This document shows, piece by piece, positions 43,658 through 53,557 of a DNA stretch of 64,000 nt (positions within the stretch are counted from its first letter, which is position 1; every line of letters starts with the position of its first letter). The notes below the pieces were generated by a model that made no database searches, was not told the DNA's origin, and saw only the letters and a program-made list of their open reading frames with translations. Made by a program: the position numbers and the translations under genes. This DNA comes from Embleya hyalina (GTDB lineage: Bacteria; Actinomycetota; Actinomycetes; Streptomycetales; Streptomycetaceae), in the NCBI RefSeq assembly GCF_003967355.1, contig NZ_BIFH01000015.1, positions 62,001-126,000 of the forward strand, given 5' to 3'.

Positions 43658-44597
43658 CGAAGCCTTCCCCGGTCAGGGCGACGAACGCGTCCTCCAGGGA
43701 CGGCCGCGCGAGGGTGAACGATCGGACCCGGATGTCGGCGCGCACCAGCGCCGCGCAGATCTCGTCCGGCTCCAGCGCGGGCGGGTCGGCCTCCACCCCG
43801 TCGTCGGTGCCGACCACGTCGGTCGCGCCGAGCCGCCGCAACACCACGACCGCCGCCCCCGCGTCGGGAGTCGTGACGAGCAGGCGGGCCCGGGTACCGG
43901 CGCGCAACGATTCGACGGTGCCCTGGGTGATCAGCCGCCCGTGGCTCATCACCGCGACGTCGGTGCACACCTGTTCGATCTCGTCCAGCAGGTGCGAGGA
44001 CAGGAACACCGTGGTGCCGTCCGCGGCCAACCCGCGGATCAGCGTGCGGATCTCGCGCATCCCCTGCGGGTCCAGGCCGTTGGTCGGCTCGTCCAGGACC
44101 AGCAGGTCGCGCGGGCGCAACAGCGCGGAGGCGATGCCGAGCCGCTGCTTCATGCCGAGCGAGTACGCCCGCGCCTTGCGGCCGGCCACCGCGGTCAGGC
44201 CGACCTTCGCCAACGCCGCGTCCACCCGGGCGTTGCGGGTCCGAGGGTCGGACGTGGGGTCGGCGGCGTCCAGCCGGTCCAGGTTCTGCCGACCGGTCAG
44301 GAAGCCGTAGTGGGCCGGGCCCTCGATCAGTGCGCCGACCCGGGGCAGGACCTGCCCGACGGCCCTCGGCATGGGGCCGTCGAGCAGGGTGACCGTGCCA
44401 CCGGTGGGCCGGATCAGCCCGAGCAACATCCGGATGGTGGTGGTCTTGCCGGATCCGTTGGGCCCGAGGAACCCGAAGACGGAGCCGGCCGGGACGGTCA
44501 GGTCGAGGCCGTCCACGGCGAGCCGGTCCCGGCCGTAGCGCTTGGACAGCCCCTCGGTACGGATCGCCGCGGTCCCGACCGCCGTGGACGCGGTCAT
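43644..44597 (-). CDS. ABC exporter ATP-binding protein
   Basis: A 317-residue DrrA/CcmA-like ATPase. ATG at 44597 overlaps the stop of the LolA-like gene (ATGA). Walker A is VFGFLGPNGSGKTTTIRMLL, the signature helix YSLGMKQRLGIASALLRPRD, Walker B LLVLDEPTNGLDPQGMREIR and the H-loop TVFLSSHLLDEIEQV. A C-terminal ~80-residue extension (ARLLVTTPDAGAAVVVLRRL and onwards) is common in this subfamily. It overlaps the permease gene by fourteen bases, so all three genes of the operon are translationally coupled. Confidence 0.95.
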   Translation of the reverse strand: MTASTAVGTAAIRTEGLSKRYGRDRLAVDGLDLTVPAGSVFGFLGPNGSGKTTTIRMLLGLIRPTGGTVTLLDGPMPRAVGQVLPRVGALIEGPAHYGFLTGRQNLDRLDAADPTSDPRTRNARVDAALAKVGLTAVAGRKARAYSLGMKQRLGIASALLRPRDLLVLDEPTNGLDPQGMREIRTLIRGLAADGTTVFLSSHLLDEIEQVCTDVAVMSHGRLITQGTVESLRAGTRARLLVTTPDAGAAVVVLRRLGATDVVGTDDGVEADPPALEPDEICAALVRADIRVRSFTLARPSLEDAFVALTGEGFDVTD

Positions 44598-45679
44598 CGC
44601 TGTGCCGCGATCCGCTGGAGCGTGTCCGCGTCGACCGCGCCGGCGAAGACCCGGCCCGAGTCGGTGGTCAACACGTTCAGCAACCGGGTGTTGATCAGCG
44701 TCCCACCCGGCACCGGCTTGCCCAGCTTGCCGAGCAACCCGGTGACGTCCTTGCCCTCCTTGCCCTCCTTGCCTTCCTTGCCCTTGGCCCCGGCGGGCAG
44801 TTCGACCACGGTGGTCCACCCCTCGCCCAGCAGACCCGGGGCGGTCCGCTCGCCGTTCGGCGCCGGCGGTGCGGTGGGCTTCCCGGGTGCCGCCTCGTGC
44901 GCGGGGGCCTCGGTGACCCGGGCGCCGGCCGGCGGCTTGAAGTCGAACGTGCCGGCGGCCGGCTTGTCGTAGGAGACCTGCTCGAAGCCGATGTCGACGG
45001 CCGGCTTGCCGCCCTTGACGGTGTCCACGGTGACCCGCAGCGGCACCCCGGTCCTCGCGTCCACGAACACCGTCGCGGCGGCGATCAGGCTGCCCTGCGC
45101 CTTGGGCGCGAAGCGCAGCTTGTACACGTCGTGCCCGGCGACCCGGGCGGTGCCGTCGACCCGGACGTCGGTGCTCGGGCCGACCAGGTCGAGCAGTTGG
45201 CGGGCCGCGTCCTGCGGGGTGGTCGGCACCAGCGACGCCACGTCGGGGCGCGTCGTGTCGACCGTGGTGTGCGTCACGGCGTGCGCACGGCTGTCGTAGG
45301 TCCACACGTCGCGGCCGTTGTGCACGACGTTGTACTCGGACAGATCGGCCATGATGCCGATCCGCTGCCGGTCCGGGCCGTCCAGGGCCACCTGGAGCCT
45401 GTTGGTGCCCGAGAGCAGCGCCTGCGGGCCGCCGCCGCCCTTGCCCGGGACGGCCGGCAGGCCCAGGTCGGTGTCGATGCGGACGGTGCCGGTCAACGCG
45501 TCGGCCCGAGCCGCGGCGACCTTGGCGACGAGTTGTTCGGCGGTGACGTCGGGCAGTCCCGGGCGCCCGTCGTCGGCGAACGCGGCCGGTCCGATGGTGA
45601 CCGCGCCGACGGTGGCGGCCGCGATCGCGGCCGGCACGGCGAAGCGCCACGGCACGGATCGGCGGGTGGTGCTGGTCAT
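44594..45679 (-). CDS. Secreted LolA-like lipoprotein-carrier fold protein
   Basis: A 361-residue exported protein. ATG at 45679 follows AGGGGGCACC and starts MTSTTRRSVPWRFAVPAAIA; a signal peptide or N-anchor runs to about AAFADDG. The core resembles the LolA/LolB-like half-barrel (DUF2092-type): VAKVAAARADALTGTVRIDT, GPDRQRIGIMADLSEYNVVH, NGRDVWTYDSRAHAVTHTTV, AGHDVYKLRFAPKAQGSLIA and ARTGVPLRVTVDTVKGGKPA. A Lys-Glu-Gly repeat (KGKEGKEGKEGKD), encoded by a 9-base DNA repeat at 44751-44777, interrupts the C-terminal part. It is the first gene of the ABC operon, suggesting that it receives or supplies a hydrophobic cargo. Some related proteins are sigma-factor-linked in actinobacteria, so the role is open. 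Confidence 0.85.
   Translation of the reverse strand: MTSTTRRSVPWRFAVPAAIAAATVGAVTIGPAAFADDGRPGLPDVTAEQLVAKVAAARADALTGTVRIDTDLGLPAVPGKGGGGPQALLSGTNRLQVALDGPDRQRIGIMADLSEYNVVHNGRDVWTYDSRAHAVTHTTVDTTRPDVASLVPTTPQDAARQLLDLVGPSTDVRVDGTARVAGHDVYKLRFAPKAQGSLIAAATVFVDARTGVPLRVTVDTVKGGKPAVDIGFEQVSYDKPAAGTFDFKPPAGARVTEAPAHEAAPGKPTAPPAPNGERTAPGLLGEGWTTVVELPAGAKGKEGKEGKEGKDVTGLLGKLGKPVPGGTLINTRLLNVLTTDSGRVFAGAVDADTLQRIAAQR
44751..44777. repeat. 9-base tandem repeat in the LolA-like gene
   Basis: TTGCCCTCC, TTGCCCTCC and TTGCCTTCC occur head to tail and a partial fourth unit follows. They encode Lys-Glu-Gly units on the reverse strand. Confidence 0.85.
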
Positions 45680-45837
45680 GACAGGTGCCCCCTGATGCGA
45701 GTGTCCGGTGCGACACATCAAGAGGACCATCGGAGTCACCCACCCGGCGTCGCCCGTACGTCACCGGAAAACGTCACCCTCGGGGCGCCCCGCGCCCGAG
45801 GGCCTGGGACTTCAAGCTGACCCACAGGAACCCGCAC

Positions 45838-45864
45838 TACTCCCGGGGGAGCAGTCCGGGAGTA
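45838..45864. repeat. Perfect inverted repeat between the polyprenyl synthase and ABC operon
   Basis: TACTCCCGG and CCGGGAGTA, nine bases each, are separated by nine bases. There is no U-tract on either strand, so it may be a weak terminator for the polyprenyl synthase transcript or an operator. The rest of the gap (45680-45918) holds a direct repeat ACGTCACC at 45758 and 45771, upstream of the ABC operon. Confidence 0.55.
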
Positions 45865-45918
45865 ATCCACAGCCGTACACCGGACGCGACGAGCGGGCGG
45901 GCAGGCGGGTGCCACGGA

Positions 45919-46929
45919 CTAGGCGCTGCGCTCCACCACGAGTTCACACAGGGAGGACAAAGCCCGCTTCGCGCTGCAATCCGGCAGGGGAGCCAAAACC
46001 TCCCGAGCCTCCTCCGCGTAACGCCGGGTGTCCTCACGGGCCTTCGCCAGCGCCGGGTGCCCGCGCAGCAGCGACAGGGCCTCCGCGTGCTCGTCGTCGT
46101 CCGTGATCGGACCGTCGAGCAGTTCGAGCAGGTGCCGGTCGGCCGCCGGTGACGGGCCCGCCACCCCCGCGCGCAGGTGCAACACCGGCAGCGTCGGCAC
46201 CCCTTCGCGCAGGTCGGTGCCCGGGGTCTTGCCCGACTCGGTCGCCTCGCTGGCGATATCGAGCACGTCGTCGGCCAGTTGGAAGGCCACGCCGAACCGC
46301 TCGCCGTAGCGGGTCAGGATGTCCACCACGTGCTCGTCGGCGCCCGCGAACATCGCGCCGAACTGCCCCGAGGCGGCGATCAGCGAGCCGGTCTTGTCCG
46401 CCATCACCGACAGGTAGTGCTCGACCGGGTCGTCGCCCATCGCCGGACCGACCGTCTCGCGGATCTGGCCGGTCACCAGTCGGGCGAACGCGCGGGCCTG
46501 GATCCGCACCGCCTCGTTGCCCAGGTCGGCGACGATCTCCGAGGCCCGGGCGAACAGGAAGTCGCCGGTCAGGATCGCCACCGAGTTGTCCCACCGGGAG
46601 TTCGCGCTGGGCGCGCCGCGCCGCAGCGGGGCCTCGTCCATCACGTCGTCGTGGTACAGCGTGGCCAGGTGCGTCAGTTCGCACACCACCGCCGCCGGCA
46701 CCACGCCCGGGGCCTGCCAGTCGCCGAATTGGGCGGCGAGCAGCACCAGCAGGGGCCGGAACCGCTTGCCGCCCGCCTCGACGAGGTGTCGCGAGGTCTG
46801 CGTCAGGTAGGGGAACTCGCTCTTGGTGGCCGCCAGGAGCTCCTGCTCCACGGCGGCCATCCCCGCCCTGATGTCGGCGTCGAGAGTTTCGTCCGTGACG
46901 CTCAGCCCGAAGGGCCCCACGATCGCCAT
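45919..46929 (-). CDS. Long-chain polyprenyl diphosphate synthase
   Basis: A 336-residue all-trans prenyl transferase. The ATG at 46929 follows AGGAGAG; the upstream extension is not conserved. First aspartate-rich motif: THLATLYHDDVMDEAPLRRG; second: GVAFQLADDVLDIASEATES; plus EAGGKRFRPLLVLLAAQFGD near the N-terminus. The residues before the first motif are small rather than bulky aromatic until the LY pair, consistent with a long product, but chain length cannot be fixed by eye. It condenses isopentenyl diphosphate to make the side chain of menaquinone, the electron acceptor of the complex I encoded just upstream. It starts 43 bases after nuoN and may be partly co-transcribed with it. Confidence 0.92.
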   Translation of the reverse strand: MAIVGPFGLSVTDETLDADIRAGMAAVEQELLAATKSEFPYLTQTSRHLVEAGGKRFRPLLVLLAAQFGDWQAPGVVPAAVVCELTHLATLYHDDVMDEAPLRRGAPSANSRWDNSVAILTGDFLFARASEIVADLGNEAVRIQARAFARLVTGQIRETVGPAMGDDPVEHYLSVMADKTGSLIAASGQFGAMFAGADEHVVDILTRYGERFGVAFQLADDVLDIASEATESGKTPGTDLREGVPTLPVLHLRAGVAGPSPAADRHLLELLDGPITDDDEHAEALSLLRGHPALAKAREDTRRYAEEAREVLAPLPDCSAKRALSSLCELVVERSA

Positions 46930-46972
46930 GACGGTTCTCTCCTGTCGATCACGCAGAGTCTCTGCGTCGTGC

Positions 46973-48565
46973 TCAATGGACGAACAAGGCTGCCTTGTCC
47001 GCGAGGTCCAGTACCGGCTGCGGGAGGATGCCAAGGACCACGGTAACGGCTACCCCGAGCGCGATGGCAGCGGTGGTCATCACGCTCGGTACGACGACCG
47101 TCGGACCGTCCGCCTTGGGCTCCGAGAAGAACATCAGCACGATGACCCGCACGTAGAAGAACGCGGCGATCGCGCTGCACAGCACACCGACCACCACGAG
47201 GCTGCCCGCGCCGCCGCGCGCCGCCGCCTGGAAGACCGCGAACTTTCCGGCGAAACCGCTGGTCAACGGGATGCCGGCGAAGGCGAGCAGGAACAGCGCG
47301 AACACTCCCGCGACCAGCGGCGAACGCCTGCCCAGACCCGCCCAGTGGGACAGATGGGTCGCCTCGCCACGCGCGTCCCGTACCAGGGTGACCACCGCGA
47401 ACGCACCCAGAGTGACGAATCCGTAGGCCACAAGGTAGAACATCGTGGACGACACGCCCGCGTCGTTCATCGCGATCATTCCGGTCAGGATGAAACCCGC
47501 GTGGGCGATCGACGAGTAGGCGAGCAGCCGCTTCACGTCGGTCTGGGTGATCGCGATGACCGCGCCCGCGACCATGGTCGCGATCGCGACGCCGATCATC
47601 ACCGGCCGCCAGTCCCAGCGCATGCCCGGCAGCGCGACGTAGAAGAAGCGCATCATCGCGCCGAACGCGGCCACCTTGGTGGCCGCCGCCATGAACCCGG
47701 TGATCGGGGTCGGCGCGCCCTGGTACACATCCGGCGTCCAGGAGTGGAACGGCACCGCGCCGACCTTGAACAGCAGGCCGACCGCCACCATCGCGAGCCC
47801 GATCAGCAACAGCGCGTCGTTGTCCATCGCGCCGGCCGAGGCCACCCCGATCTTGTCCAGCGAGACGCTGCCCGAGTAGCCGTAGAGCATGGCCACGCCG
47901 AACAGGAAGAACGCCGAGGAGAACGCGCCGAGCAGGAAGTACTTGAGCGCGGCCTCCTGGGAGAGCAGCCGGTTGCGCCGGGCCAGCCCGCACAGCAGGT
48001 ACAGCGGCAGGGACAGGATCTCCAGCGCGACGAACATCATCAGCAGGTCGTTCGCCGCCGGGAAGAGCAGCATGCCCACCAGCGAGAACATGGCCAGCGG
48101 GTAGACCTCGGTCTGCGTCCACCCGGCCGCCGCGGCGTCCTTCTCCTGCTGCGAGCCGGGCGCGGCCGCGGCCTGCGGGGCGAACGCGTCGCCGCCGGCC
48201 GGTTCCAGCCTGCGCTCGCCGATCAGCAGCACCGAGGCGATGCCGATCAGGAGCAGCGTGCCCTGGAGGAACAGCGAGGGGCCGTCGACGGCGATCGCGC
48301 CCATCGCGGTGATGCTGCCCCGGTGGTCGTCCGGCAGGTCCCGGGCCAGCCATACGATCGCGCCGAACGCGGCGATCATGCCGACCAGGGCCACCGTGAG
48401 CTGGGCGCGGTAGCGGGCCGGTCGGGGCAGGAACGCCTCGATCAGCACGCCGACCACGGCCACGCCCGCGACGATCAGGATCGGCGAGAGCTTGCCGTAC
48501 TCGATGGTGGGCGCGTCCACCTTCGTCACGGCGAGCGTTGCCGTTGCGGCGGTGCTCATGCTCAC
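46973..48565 (-). CDS. nuoN: Complex I subunit N
   Basis: A 530-residue membrane subunit. GTG at 48565 overlaps the nuoM stop and has GGAGG six bases upstream; ATG at 48559 is an equally possible start. The channel glutamate is in MMFVALEILSLPLYLLCGLA, the lysine helix in AVGLLFKVGAVPFHSWTPDV followed by YQGAPTPITGFMAAATKVAA, and QTDVKRLLAYSSIAHAGFIL marks the third block. A hydrophilic insertion (GGDAFAPQAAAAPGSQQEKD) sits near residue 125. It is the last of the fourteen nuo genes. Confidence 0.94.
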   Translation of the reverse strand: MSMSTAATATLAVTKVDAPTIEYGKLSPILIVAGVAVVGVLIEAFLPRPARYRAQLTVALVGMIAAFGAIVWLARDLPDDHRGSITAMGAIAVDGPSLFLQGTLLLIGIASVLLIGERRLEPAGGDAFAPQAAAAPGSQQEKDAAAAGWTQTEVYPLAMFSLVGMLLFPAANDLLMMFVALEILSLPLYLLCGLARRNRLLSQEAALKYFLLGAFSSAFFLFGVAMLYGYSGSVSLDKIGVASAGAMDNDALLLIGLAMVAVGLLFKVGAVPFHSWTPDVYQGAPTPITGFMAAATKVAAFGAMMRFFYVALPGMRWDWRPVMIGVAIATMVAGAVIAITQTDVKRLLAYSSIAHAGFILTGMIAMNDAGVSSTMFYLVAYGFVTLGAFAVVTLVRDARGEATHLSHWAGLGRRSPLVAGVFALFLLAFAGIPLTSGFAGKFAVFQAAARGGAGSLVVVGVLCSAIAAFFYVRVIVLMFFSEPKADGPTVVVPSVMTTAAIALGVAVTVVLGILPQPVLDLADKAALFVH

Positions 48566-50199
48566 TTGGAGCCTCCAGTGGTGTGCGCCTCGGTGCCCGC
48601 GGCCTGTTCGATGGGCTTGGTGGGCGCCGGGTCCTTCTGCTCCACCCGGCTGAGCGTGTGGTCCACGGCCGGATTCACCGCGTCGAGCACCGGCTTCGGG
48701 TAGACGCCGAGCACGAGCAGGAACGCGATCAGCGGTACCACGACCGCCAGTTCGCGCGGCACCAGGTCGCGAAGCTTCTCGTTCCCGGGCCGGACCGGAC
48801 CGGTCATCGTGCGTTGGTACAGGACGAGCACGTACAGGGCGGCGAGCACGATGCCGGTGGTGGCGAAGATCGCGGCCACCTTGTACTTCGTGAACGCGCC
48901 CACCAGCACCAGGAATTCGCTCACGAACGGGGCGAGTCCCGGCATCGACAGGGTCGCGAGTCCGGCCACCAGGAACGTGCCCGCGAGGACGGGGGCGACC
49001 TTCTGCACGCCGCCGAAGTCGGCGATCGTCTTGCTGCCGCGGCGCGAGATCAGGAAGCCCGCGATCAGCAGCAGGGCCGCGGTGGAGAACCCGTGGTTGA
49101 CCATGTACAGCGTCGCGCCCGACTGGCCCTGACTGGTCATCACGAAGATGCCCAGGATGATGAAGCCGAAGTGCGAGATGGACGTGTACGCGATCAGCCG
49201 CTTGATGTCGGTCTGGCCGACCGCGAGCAGCGCGCCGTAGATGATCCCGATCACCGCGAGGGTGATCACCACGGGGGCGAAGTACTTCGACGCGTCCGGG
49301 AAGATCTCCAGGCAGAACCGGAGCATCGCGAACGTGCCGACCTTGTCCACCATCGCGGTGACCAGGACCGCGACACCCGGGGTGGCCTCGGTCATGGTGT
49401 CCGGCAGCCAGGTGTGGAACGGCCACAGCGGGGCCTTGATCGCGAACGCGAACATGAAGCCCAGGAACAGCGCCTTCTCCGCGGTCGGGTCGATGTCCAG
49501 CTGACCGGTGGCGACCGCCTGCGAGATCTTCACGAAGTCGAAGGTGCCGTGCCCGTCCACCCCGATGCCCTGGTTGGCGGTGGCCACGTACAGGCCCACC
49601 ACCGCGGCCAGCATGACCAGGCCGCCGAGCAGGTTGTACAGCAGGAACTTGACCGCCGCGTAGGAGCGTTGCGCGCCGCCGAAGCCGCCGATCAGGAAGT
49701 ACATCGGGATCAGCATGGCTTCGAAGAAGACGTAGAACATGAACACGTCGGTGGCCGCGAAGGACACCACGACCATCGCCTCGACCAGCAGCATCAGCGC
49801 GAAGAACGCGTGTGTGCCGCGCGGCGCGGGCCGGCCCGCTCCGGCCGAGCCGTCGGCGCCCACCGGCGCCTCGTCCGCGTCGTGCCACGAGGCCAGGATC
49901 AGCAGCGGCATCAGCACCGCGGTGAGCAGGATCAGCACCAGGCCGATCCCGTCCACGCCCAGCGACCAGCGCACGCCGAACGAGGAGATCCAGCTGTAGC
50001 TCTCGGTGATCTGGAAACGTCCGCCGTCGTTGTCGAACTTGGTCGCCACCACCACGGCGACGGCCAGCGTGAGCAGGCTGAACAGCAGCGCCACGTTCTT
50101 GGCGAGCCTGCGTTTGCCGGCCGGTACGGCGGCGACGCACAGGCCGCCGACGAACGGCAGCGCCGCGAGCGTCGTCAGCCAGGGAAAGTGGCCGTTCAT
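48562..50199 (-). CDS. nuoM: Complex I subunit M
   Basis: A 545-residue proton-channel subunit with ATG at 50199. The key blocks are MFYVFFEAMLIPMYFLIGGF, LFLGFMFAFAIKAPLWPFHT then WLPDTMTEATPGVAVLV, and KRLIAYTSISHFGFIILGIF. Fourteen helices are expected. The C-terminus has a ~50-residue hydrophilic tail (LSRVEQKDPAPTKPIEQAAG) beyond the last helix. A 64-base gap separates it from nuoL, the longest gap in the operon besides A-B. Confidence 0.95.
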   Translation of the reverse strand: MNGHFPWLTTLAALPFVGGLCVAAVPAGKRRLAKNVALLFSLLTLAVAVVVATKFDNDGGRFQITESYSWISSFGVRWSLGVDGIGLVLILLTAVLMPLLILASWHDADEAPVGADGSAGAGRPAPRGTHAFFALMLLVEAMVVVSFAATDVFMFYVFFEAMLIPMYFLIGGFGGAQRSYAAVKFLLYNLLGGLVMLAAVVGLYVATANQGIGVDGHGTFDFVKISQAVATGQLDIDPTAEKALFLGFMFAFAIKAPLWPFHTWLPDTMTEATPGVAVLVTAMVDKVGTFAMLRFCLEIFPDASKYFAPVVITLAVIGIIYGALLAVGQTDIKRLIAYTSISHFGFIILGIFVMTSQGQSGATLYMVNHGFSTAALLLIAGFLISRRGSKTIADFGGVQKVAPVLAGTFLVAGLATLSMPGLAPFVSEFLVLVGAFTKYKVAAIFATTGIVLAALYVLVLYQRTMTGPVRPGNEKLRDLVPRELAVVVPLIAFLLVLGVYPKPVLDAVNPAVDHTLSRVEQKDPAPTKPIEQAAGTEAHTTGGSK

Positions 50200-50263
50200 C
50201 GAAGTCCCTCCGCCTGGACGCCTACCGTGTGGGCGATCCGAATTCGGGTCGGCATCGTCGTCA

Positions 50264-52258
50264 TCACGCCATCCGAGCCATCAGCGTGCAGGCCACGACC
50301 AGCAGCGTGCCGCCGAACATGGACAGCGCGTACGTGCGGACGAACCCGGTCTGTACCCGGCGCACCCGCGCCGAGGTGCCGCCGACGAAGGCCGCGAGGC
50401 CGCCGACGAATCCGTCCACGCCCTTGTTGTCGAACCACACGAGCAGGCGGGTCAGATACTGCCCGGGCCGCATGACCAGGCCCTCGTTGATCGCGTCCTG
50501 GTACAGGTCGCGGCGGGCCGCCACGGTGACCGGGCTCGCCGCCGGCGCCACCGAGGGCACCTCGCGGCGGGCGTACTGGAGGTAGGCGACCGCCGTGCCC
50601 AGCGCGACCATCGCGATCGCCATGCCGGTCACCGCCCACTCGCTCATCGGCAGGTCGCCGTGCGAGAACCCGGTGACGGGGGTCAGCCACTTCACGAACG
50701 AGTCGTTCAGCGCGAACAGGCCGCCGGCGAACACCGATCCGAAGGCGAGCAGGATCATCGGACCGGTCATCGAGACCGGCGACTCGTGCGGGTGCGGCTC
50801 GTGCCAGTCGGCCGGCGCGCCCGCGGGCGCCTCCTTCCAGCGTTCCTTGCCGAAGAAGGTCATCAGCATCACGCGCGTCATGTAGTACGCGGTGAGCCCG
50901 GCCGCCAGCAGGGTGACCGCGCCCAGGATCCAGCCGGACGTGCCGCCCTTGGCGAACGCCGCCTCGATGATCTTGTCCTTGGAGAAGAACCCGGAGAGCA
51001 GCGGGAATCCGATGATCGCCAGATAGCCCAGACCGAAGGTGACGAAGGTGATCGGCATGTACTTGCGCAGGCCGCCGTAGCGGCGCATGTCCACCTCGTC
51101 GTTCATGCCGTGCATGACCGAGCCCGCGCCGAGGAACAACCCGGCCTTGAAGAAGCCGTGCGTGACCAGGTGCATGATCGCGAACGCGTAGCCGATCGGA
51201 CCCAGGCCGGCGGCCAGGATCATGTAGCCGATCTGGCTCATCGTGGAGGCGGCGAGCGCCTTCTTGATGTCGTCCTTCGCGCAACCCACGATCGCCCCGA
51301 ACAGCACGGTGATCGCGCCCACGATGGTGACCGCGAGCTGGGCGTCGGGCGAGGCGTCGAAGATCTCCGCCGAGCGGGTGATCAGGTACACGCCGGCGGT
51401 GACCATGGTCGCCGCGTGGATCAGCGCGGAGACCGGGGTCGGGCCCTCCATGGCGTCGCCGAGCCAGGCCTGGAGCGGGAATTGCGCCGACTTGCCGCAG
51501 GCGGCGAGCAGCAGCATCAGGCCGATCGCGGTCATCGTGCCGTCACTCGCGGTCGCGCTGCCGCCGAGCACGTCCTCGAAGGAGAAGGTGCCGAACGTGG
51601 TGAACATCAGGAAGATCGCCACGGCCAGACCGAAGTCGCCGACGCGGTTCATGATGAACGCCTTCTTGGCCGCGGTCGCGGCGCTCGGCTTGTGCTGCCA
51701 GAACCCGATCAGCAGGTAGGAGGCAAGCCCGACGCCCTCCCAACCGACGTACAGCAGAAGGTAGTTGTTCGCCAGCACCAGCAGCAGCATGGCGGCGACG
51801 AACAGGTTCAGGTAGGCGAAGAAGCGCCGACGGTTCTCGTCGTGCGCCATGTAGCCGATCGAGTAGATGTGGATCAGCGAGCCCACACCGGTGATCAGCA
51901 GTACGAACACCATGGACAACTGGTCCAGGTGCAGGCCGATGTCGGCCTGGAACTCGTTGACCGGCGCCCAGGTCCACAGGTGCTGGTCCACCGAGCGGCC
52001 GGGGCCGGACTTGTCGAGCATGGTCACGAACATCAGCACGCCGACCACGAACGACCCGAGGGCGAGCGCGGTGGCGAGGATGTGTCCGAAGGGGTTGGTC
52101 CGCTTGCCGCCGACCAGCAGCAACACCGCGCCGAGCAACGGCAGTCCGACGACCAGCCACAACGCCGAGAAGGCGCCGGAGGCGGCCGTGGAGTGCAGCC
52201 CGCCGCCGCCCTCGTTGGCGAGCAGGGCGCCGGAGGCCAGGGAGGAGGTTTCGATCAC
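50264..52258 (-). CDS. nuoL: Complex I subunit L
   Basis: A 664-residue subunit with GTG at 52258. It carries [40 protein letters not shown] and [20 protein letters not shown], together with [20 protein letters not shown]. The C-terminal lateral helix region is present, after a hydrophilic stretch with two His-rich turns ([13 protein letters not shown]). NuoL is the most distal proton-pumping subunit. Its gene starts ten bases after nuoK. Confidence 0.95.
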   Translation of the reverse strand: MIETSSLASGALLANEGGGGLHSTAASGAFSALWLVVGLPLLGAVLLLVGGKRTNPFGHILATALALGSFVVGVLMFVTMLDKSGPGRSVDQHLWTWAPVNEFQADIGLHLDQLSMVFVLLITGVGSLIHIYSIGYMAHDENRRRFFAYLNLFVAAMLLLVLANNYLLLYVGWEGVGLASYLLIGFWQHKPSAATAAKKAFIMNRVGDFGLAVAIFLMFTTFGTFSFEDVLGGSATASDGTMTAIGLMLLLAACGKSAQFPLQAWLGDAMEGPTPVSALIHAATMVTAGVYLITRSAEIFDASPDAQLAVTIVGAITVLFGAIVGCAKDDIKKALAASTMSQIGYMILAAGLGPIGYAFAIMHLVTHGFFKAGLFLGAGSVMHGMNDEVDMRRYGGLRKYMPITFVTFGLGYLAIIGFPLLSGFFSKDKIIEAAFAKGGTSGWILGAVTLLAAGLTAYYMTRVMLMTFFGKERWKEAPAGAPADWHEPHPHESPVSMTGPMILLAFGSVFAGGLFALNDSFVKWLTPVTGFSHGDLPMSEWAVTGMAIAMVALGTAVAYLQYARREVPSVAPAASPVTVAARRDLYQDAINEGLVMRPGQYLTRLLVWFDNKGVDGFVGGLAAFVGGTSARVRRVQTGFVRTYALSMFGGTLLVVACTLMARMA

Positions 52259-52268
52259 CGGTTCCGAC

Positions 52269-52568
52269 CTACCACTTCATGAGGCTGGCGTCGTCGACCG
52301 AGGCCGAACGGCGGCTGCGGAAGATGGCGATGATGATGGACAGTCCGACCACGACCTCGCAGGCGGCGACGACCATCGTGAAGAACGCGATGATCTGGCC
52401 GTCGAGGTTGTCGTGCATGCGGCCGAACGTCACGAACGCGAGGTTGCAGGCGTTCAGCATCAGTTCGACGCACATGAACACGACGATCGCGTTGCGCCGG
52501 AGCAGCACCCCGGCCGCGCCGATGGTGAACAACAGCGCGGACAGATACAGGTAGTTCACCGGGTTCAC
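52269..52568 (-). CDS. nuoK: Complex I subunit K
   Basis: A 99-residue three-helix subunit of exact family length. GTG at 52568 overlaps the nuoJ stop (GTGA); the upstream frame is not conserved. The buried glutamates are in [20 protein letters not shown] and [20 protein letters not shown]. Compared with the paralogue at 24447-24770 the sequence is clearly divergent except for these positions. Confidence 0.95.
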   Translation of the reverse strand: MNPVNYLYLSALLFTIGAAGVLLRRNAIVVFMCVELMLNACNLAFVTFGRMHDNLDGQIIAFFTMVVAACEVVVGLSIIIAIFRSRRSASVDDASLMKW

Positions 52569-53557
52569 GAGCGCCCCTCCTTCGAACCGGCGCCGGCGCC
52601 GACCTCGTCGCCCGAGCCCGGGTCGGGGTCCTCGTGCTCCTGGCGGGCGGTGGGCACCGGTGCGGACGCGGGCGCGTCCGACTCGTCCGGCCATGCCTCG
52701 TCGTCATCGTCGGCGCCGGCGGTCTCCAACGCGGCCACGCTGTGCACCGCCTCGGCGCTGACGTCGCGAATCTGACCGCGTGCGCGCAGTGTGCCGTTGA
52801 TCGACAACTCCGAGACGCTGCCGTCGGGGAGCAGTGCGGGTACGTCCACCGCGTTGTGCCGGGCGTACACCCCGGGCGTGGGCAGCGGAGCGACCTGCTT
52901 GTTGTCCCGCACCCGCTCCTCGGACAACTCGCGCTGGGTCTTGCGCGGCACCAGGCGCTCGCGGTGCGCGAGCACCATCGCGCCGACCGCCGCGGTGATC
53001 AGCAGCGCGCTGGTCATCTCGAAGGCCCAGATGTACTTGGTGAAGATCTGGTGCGCCAGGCCCTGCACGTTGCCCTGGGAAACCGCGCGCAGCGCCTCGT
53101 CGTCGGTCTCCGCCGGGTATACCGGGCGGCTGCCCGCCGACTTGGTCGCCAGCGCGGTGAAGTGGGTGATCGAGGCGTTGGCGATGGCCGCCGTGAGCAG
53201 GATGCCGAAGCCCAGGCCGAGCCCGGCGGCGGCGATCCGCTGACCCTTGAGGGTCTCCTTGAGCGAGTCCACCGAGGAGACGCCGACCAGCATCAGCACG
53301 AACAGGAACAACATCATGATCGCGCCGGTGTAGACCACGATCTGCACGATGCCCAGGAACACCGCGCCCTGGGCCAGGTAGAAGATCGCCAGGCACATCA
53401 TCGTGGTGACCAGCGCGAGGGCGCTGTGCACCGCCTTCTTCATGAAGACGGTCGCCAGGGCGCCGATCAGCGCGACGGCCGCGAGCACCCAGAACTGCAG
53501 CGCCTCGCCGGTGGAGGTCTTGGTGACCTCGGCCGCGAAGTCCATTCCGGGGCTCAT
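52565..53557 (-). CDS. nuoJ: Complex I subunit J with long acidic C-terminal tail
   Basis: A 330-residue protein. The membrane part (about 1-205) has five helices, including [20 protein letters not shown] and the conserved [20 protein letters not shown]. From about residue 205 a hydrophilic tail of some 125 residues follows, basic at first ([20 protein letters not shown]) and then strongly acidic ([15 protein letters not shown]). Most bacterial NuoJ proteins end shortly after the fifth helix; long tails are known in actinobacteria, but their role is not. ATG at 53557 overlaps the nuoI stop. Confidence 0.94.
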   Translation of the reverse strand: MSPGMDFAAEVTKTSTGEALQFWVLAAVALIGALATVFMKKAVHSALALVTTMMCLAIFYLAQGAVFLGIVQIVVYTGAIMMLFLFVLMLVGVSSVDSLKETLKGQRIAAAGLGLGFGILLTAAIANASITHFTALATKSAGSRPVYPAETDDEALRAVSQGNVQGLAHQIFTKYIWAFEMTSALLITAAVGAMVLAHRERLVPRKTQRELSEERVRDNKQVAPLPTPGVYARHNAVDVPALLPDGSVSELSINGTLRARGQIRDVSAEAVHSVAALETAGADDDDEAWPDESDAPASAPVPTARQEHEDPDPGSGDEVGAGAGSKEGRS

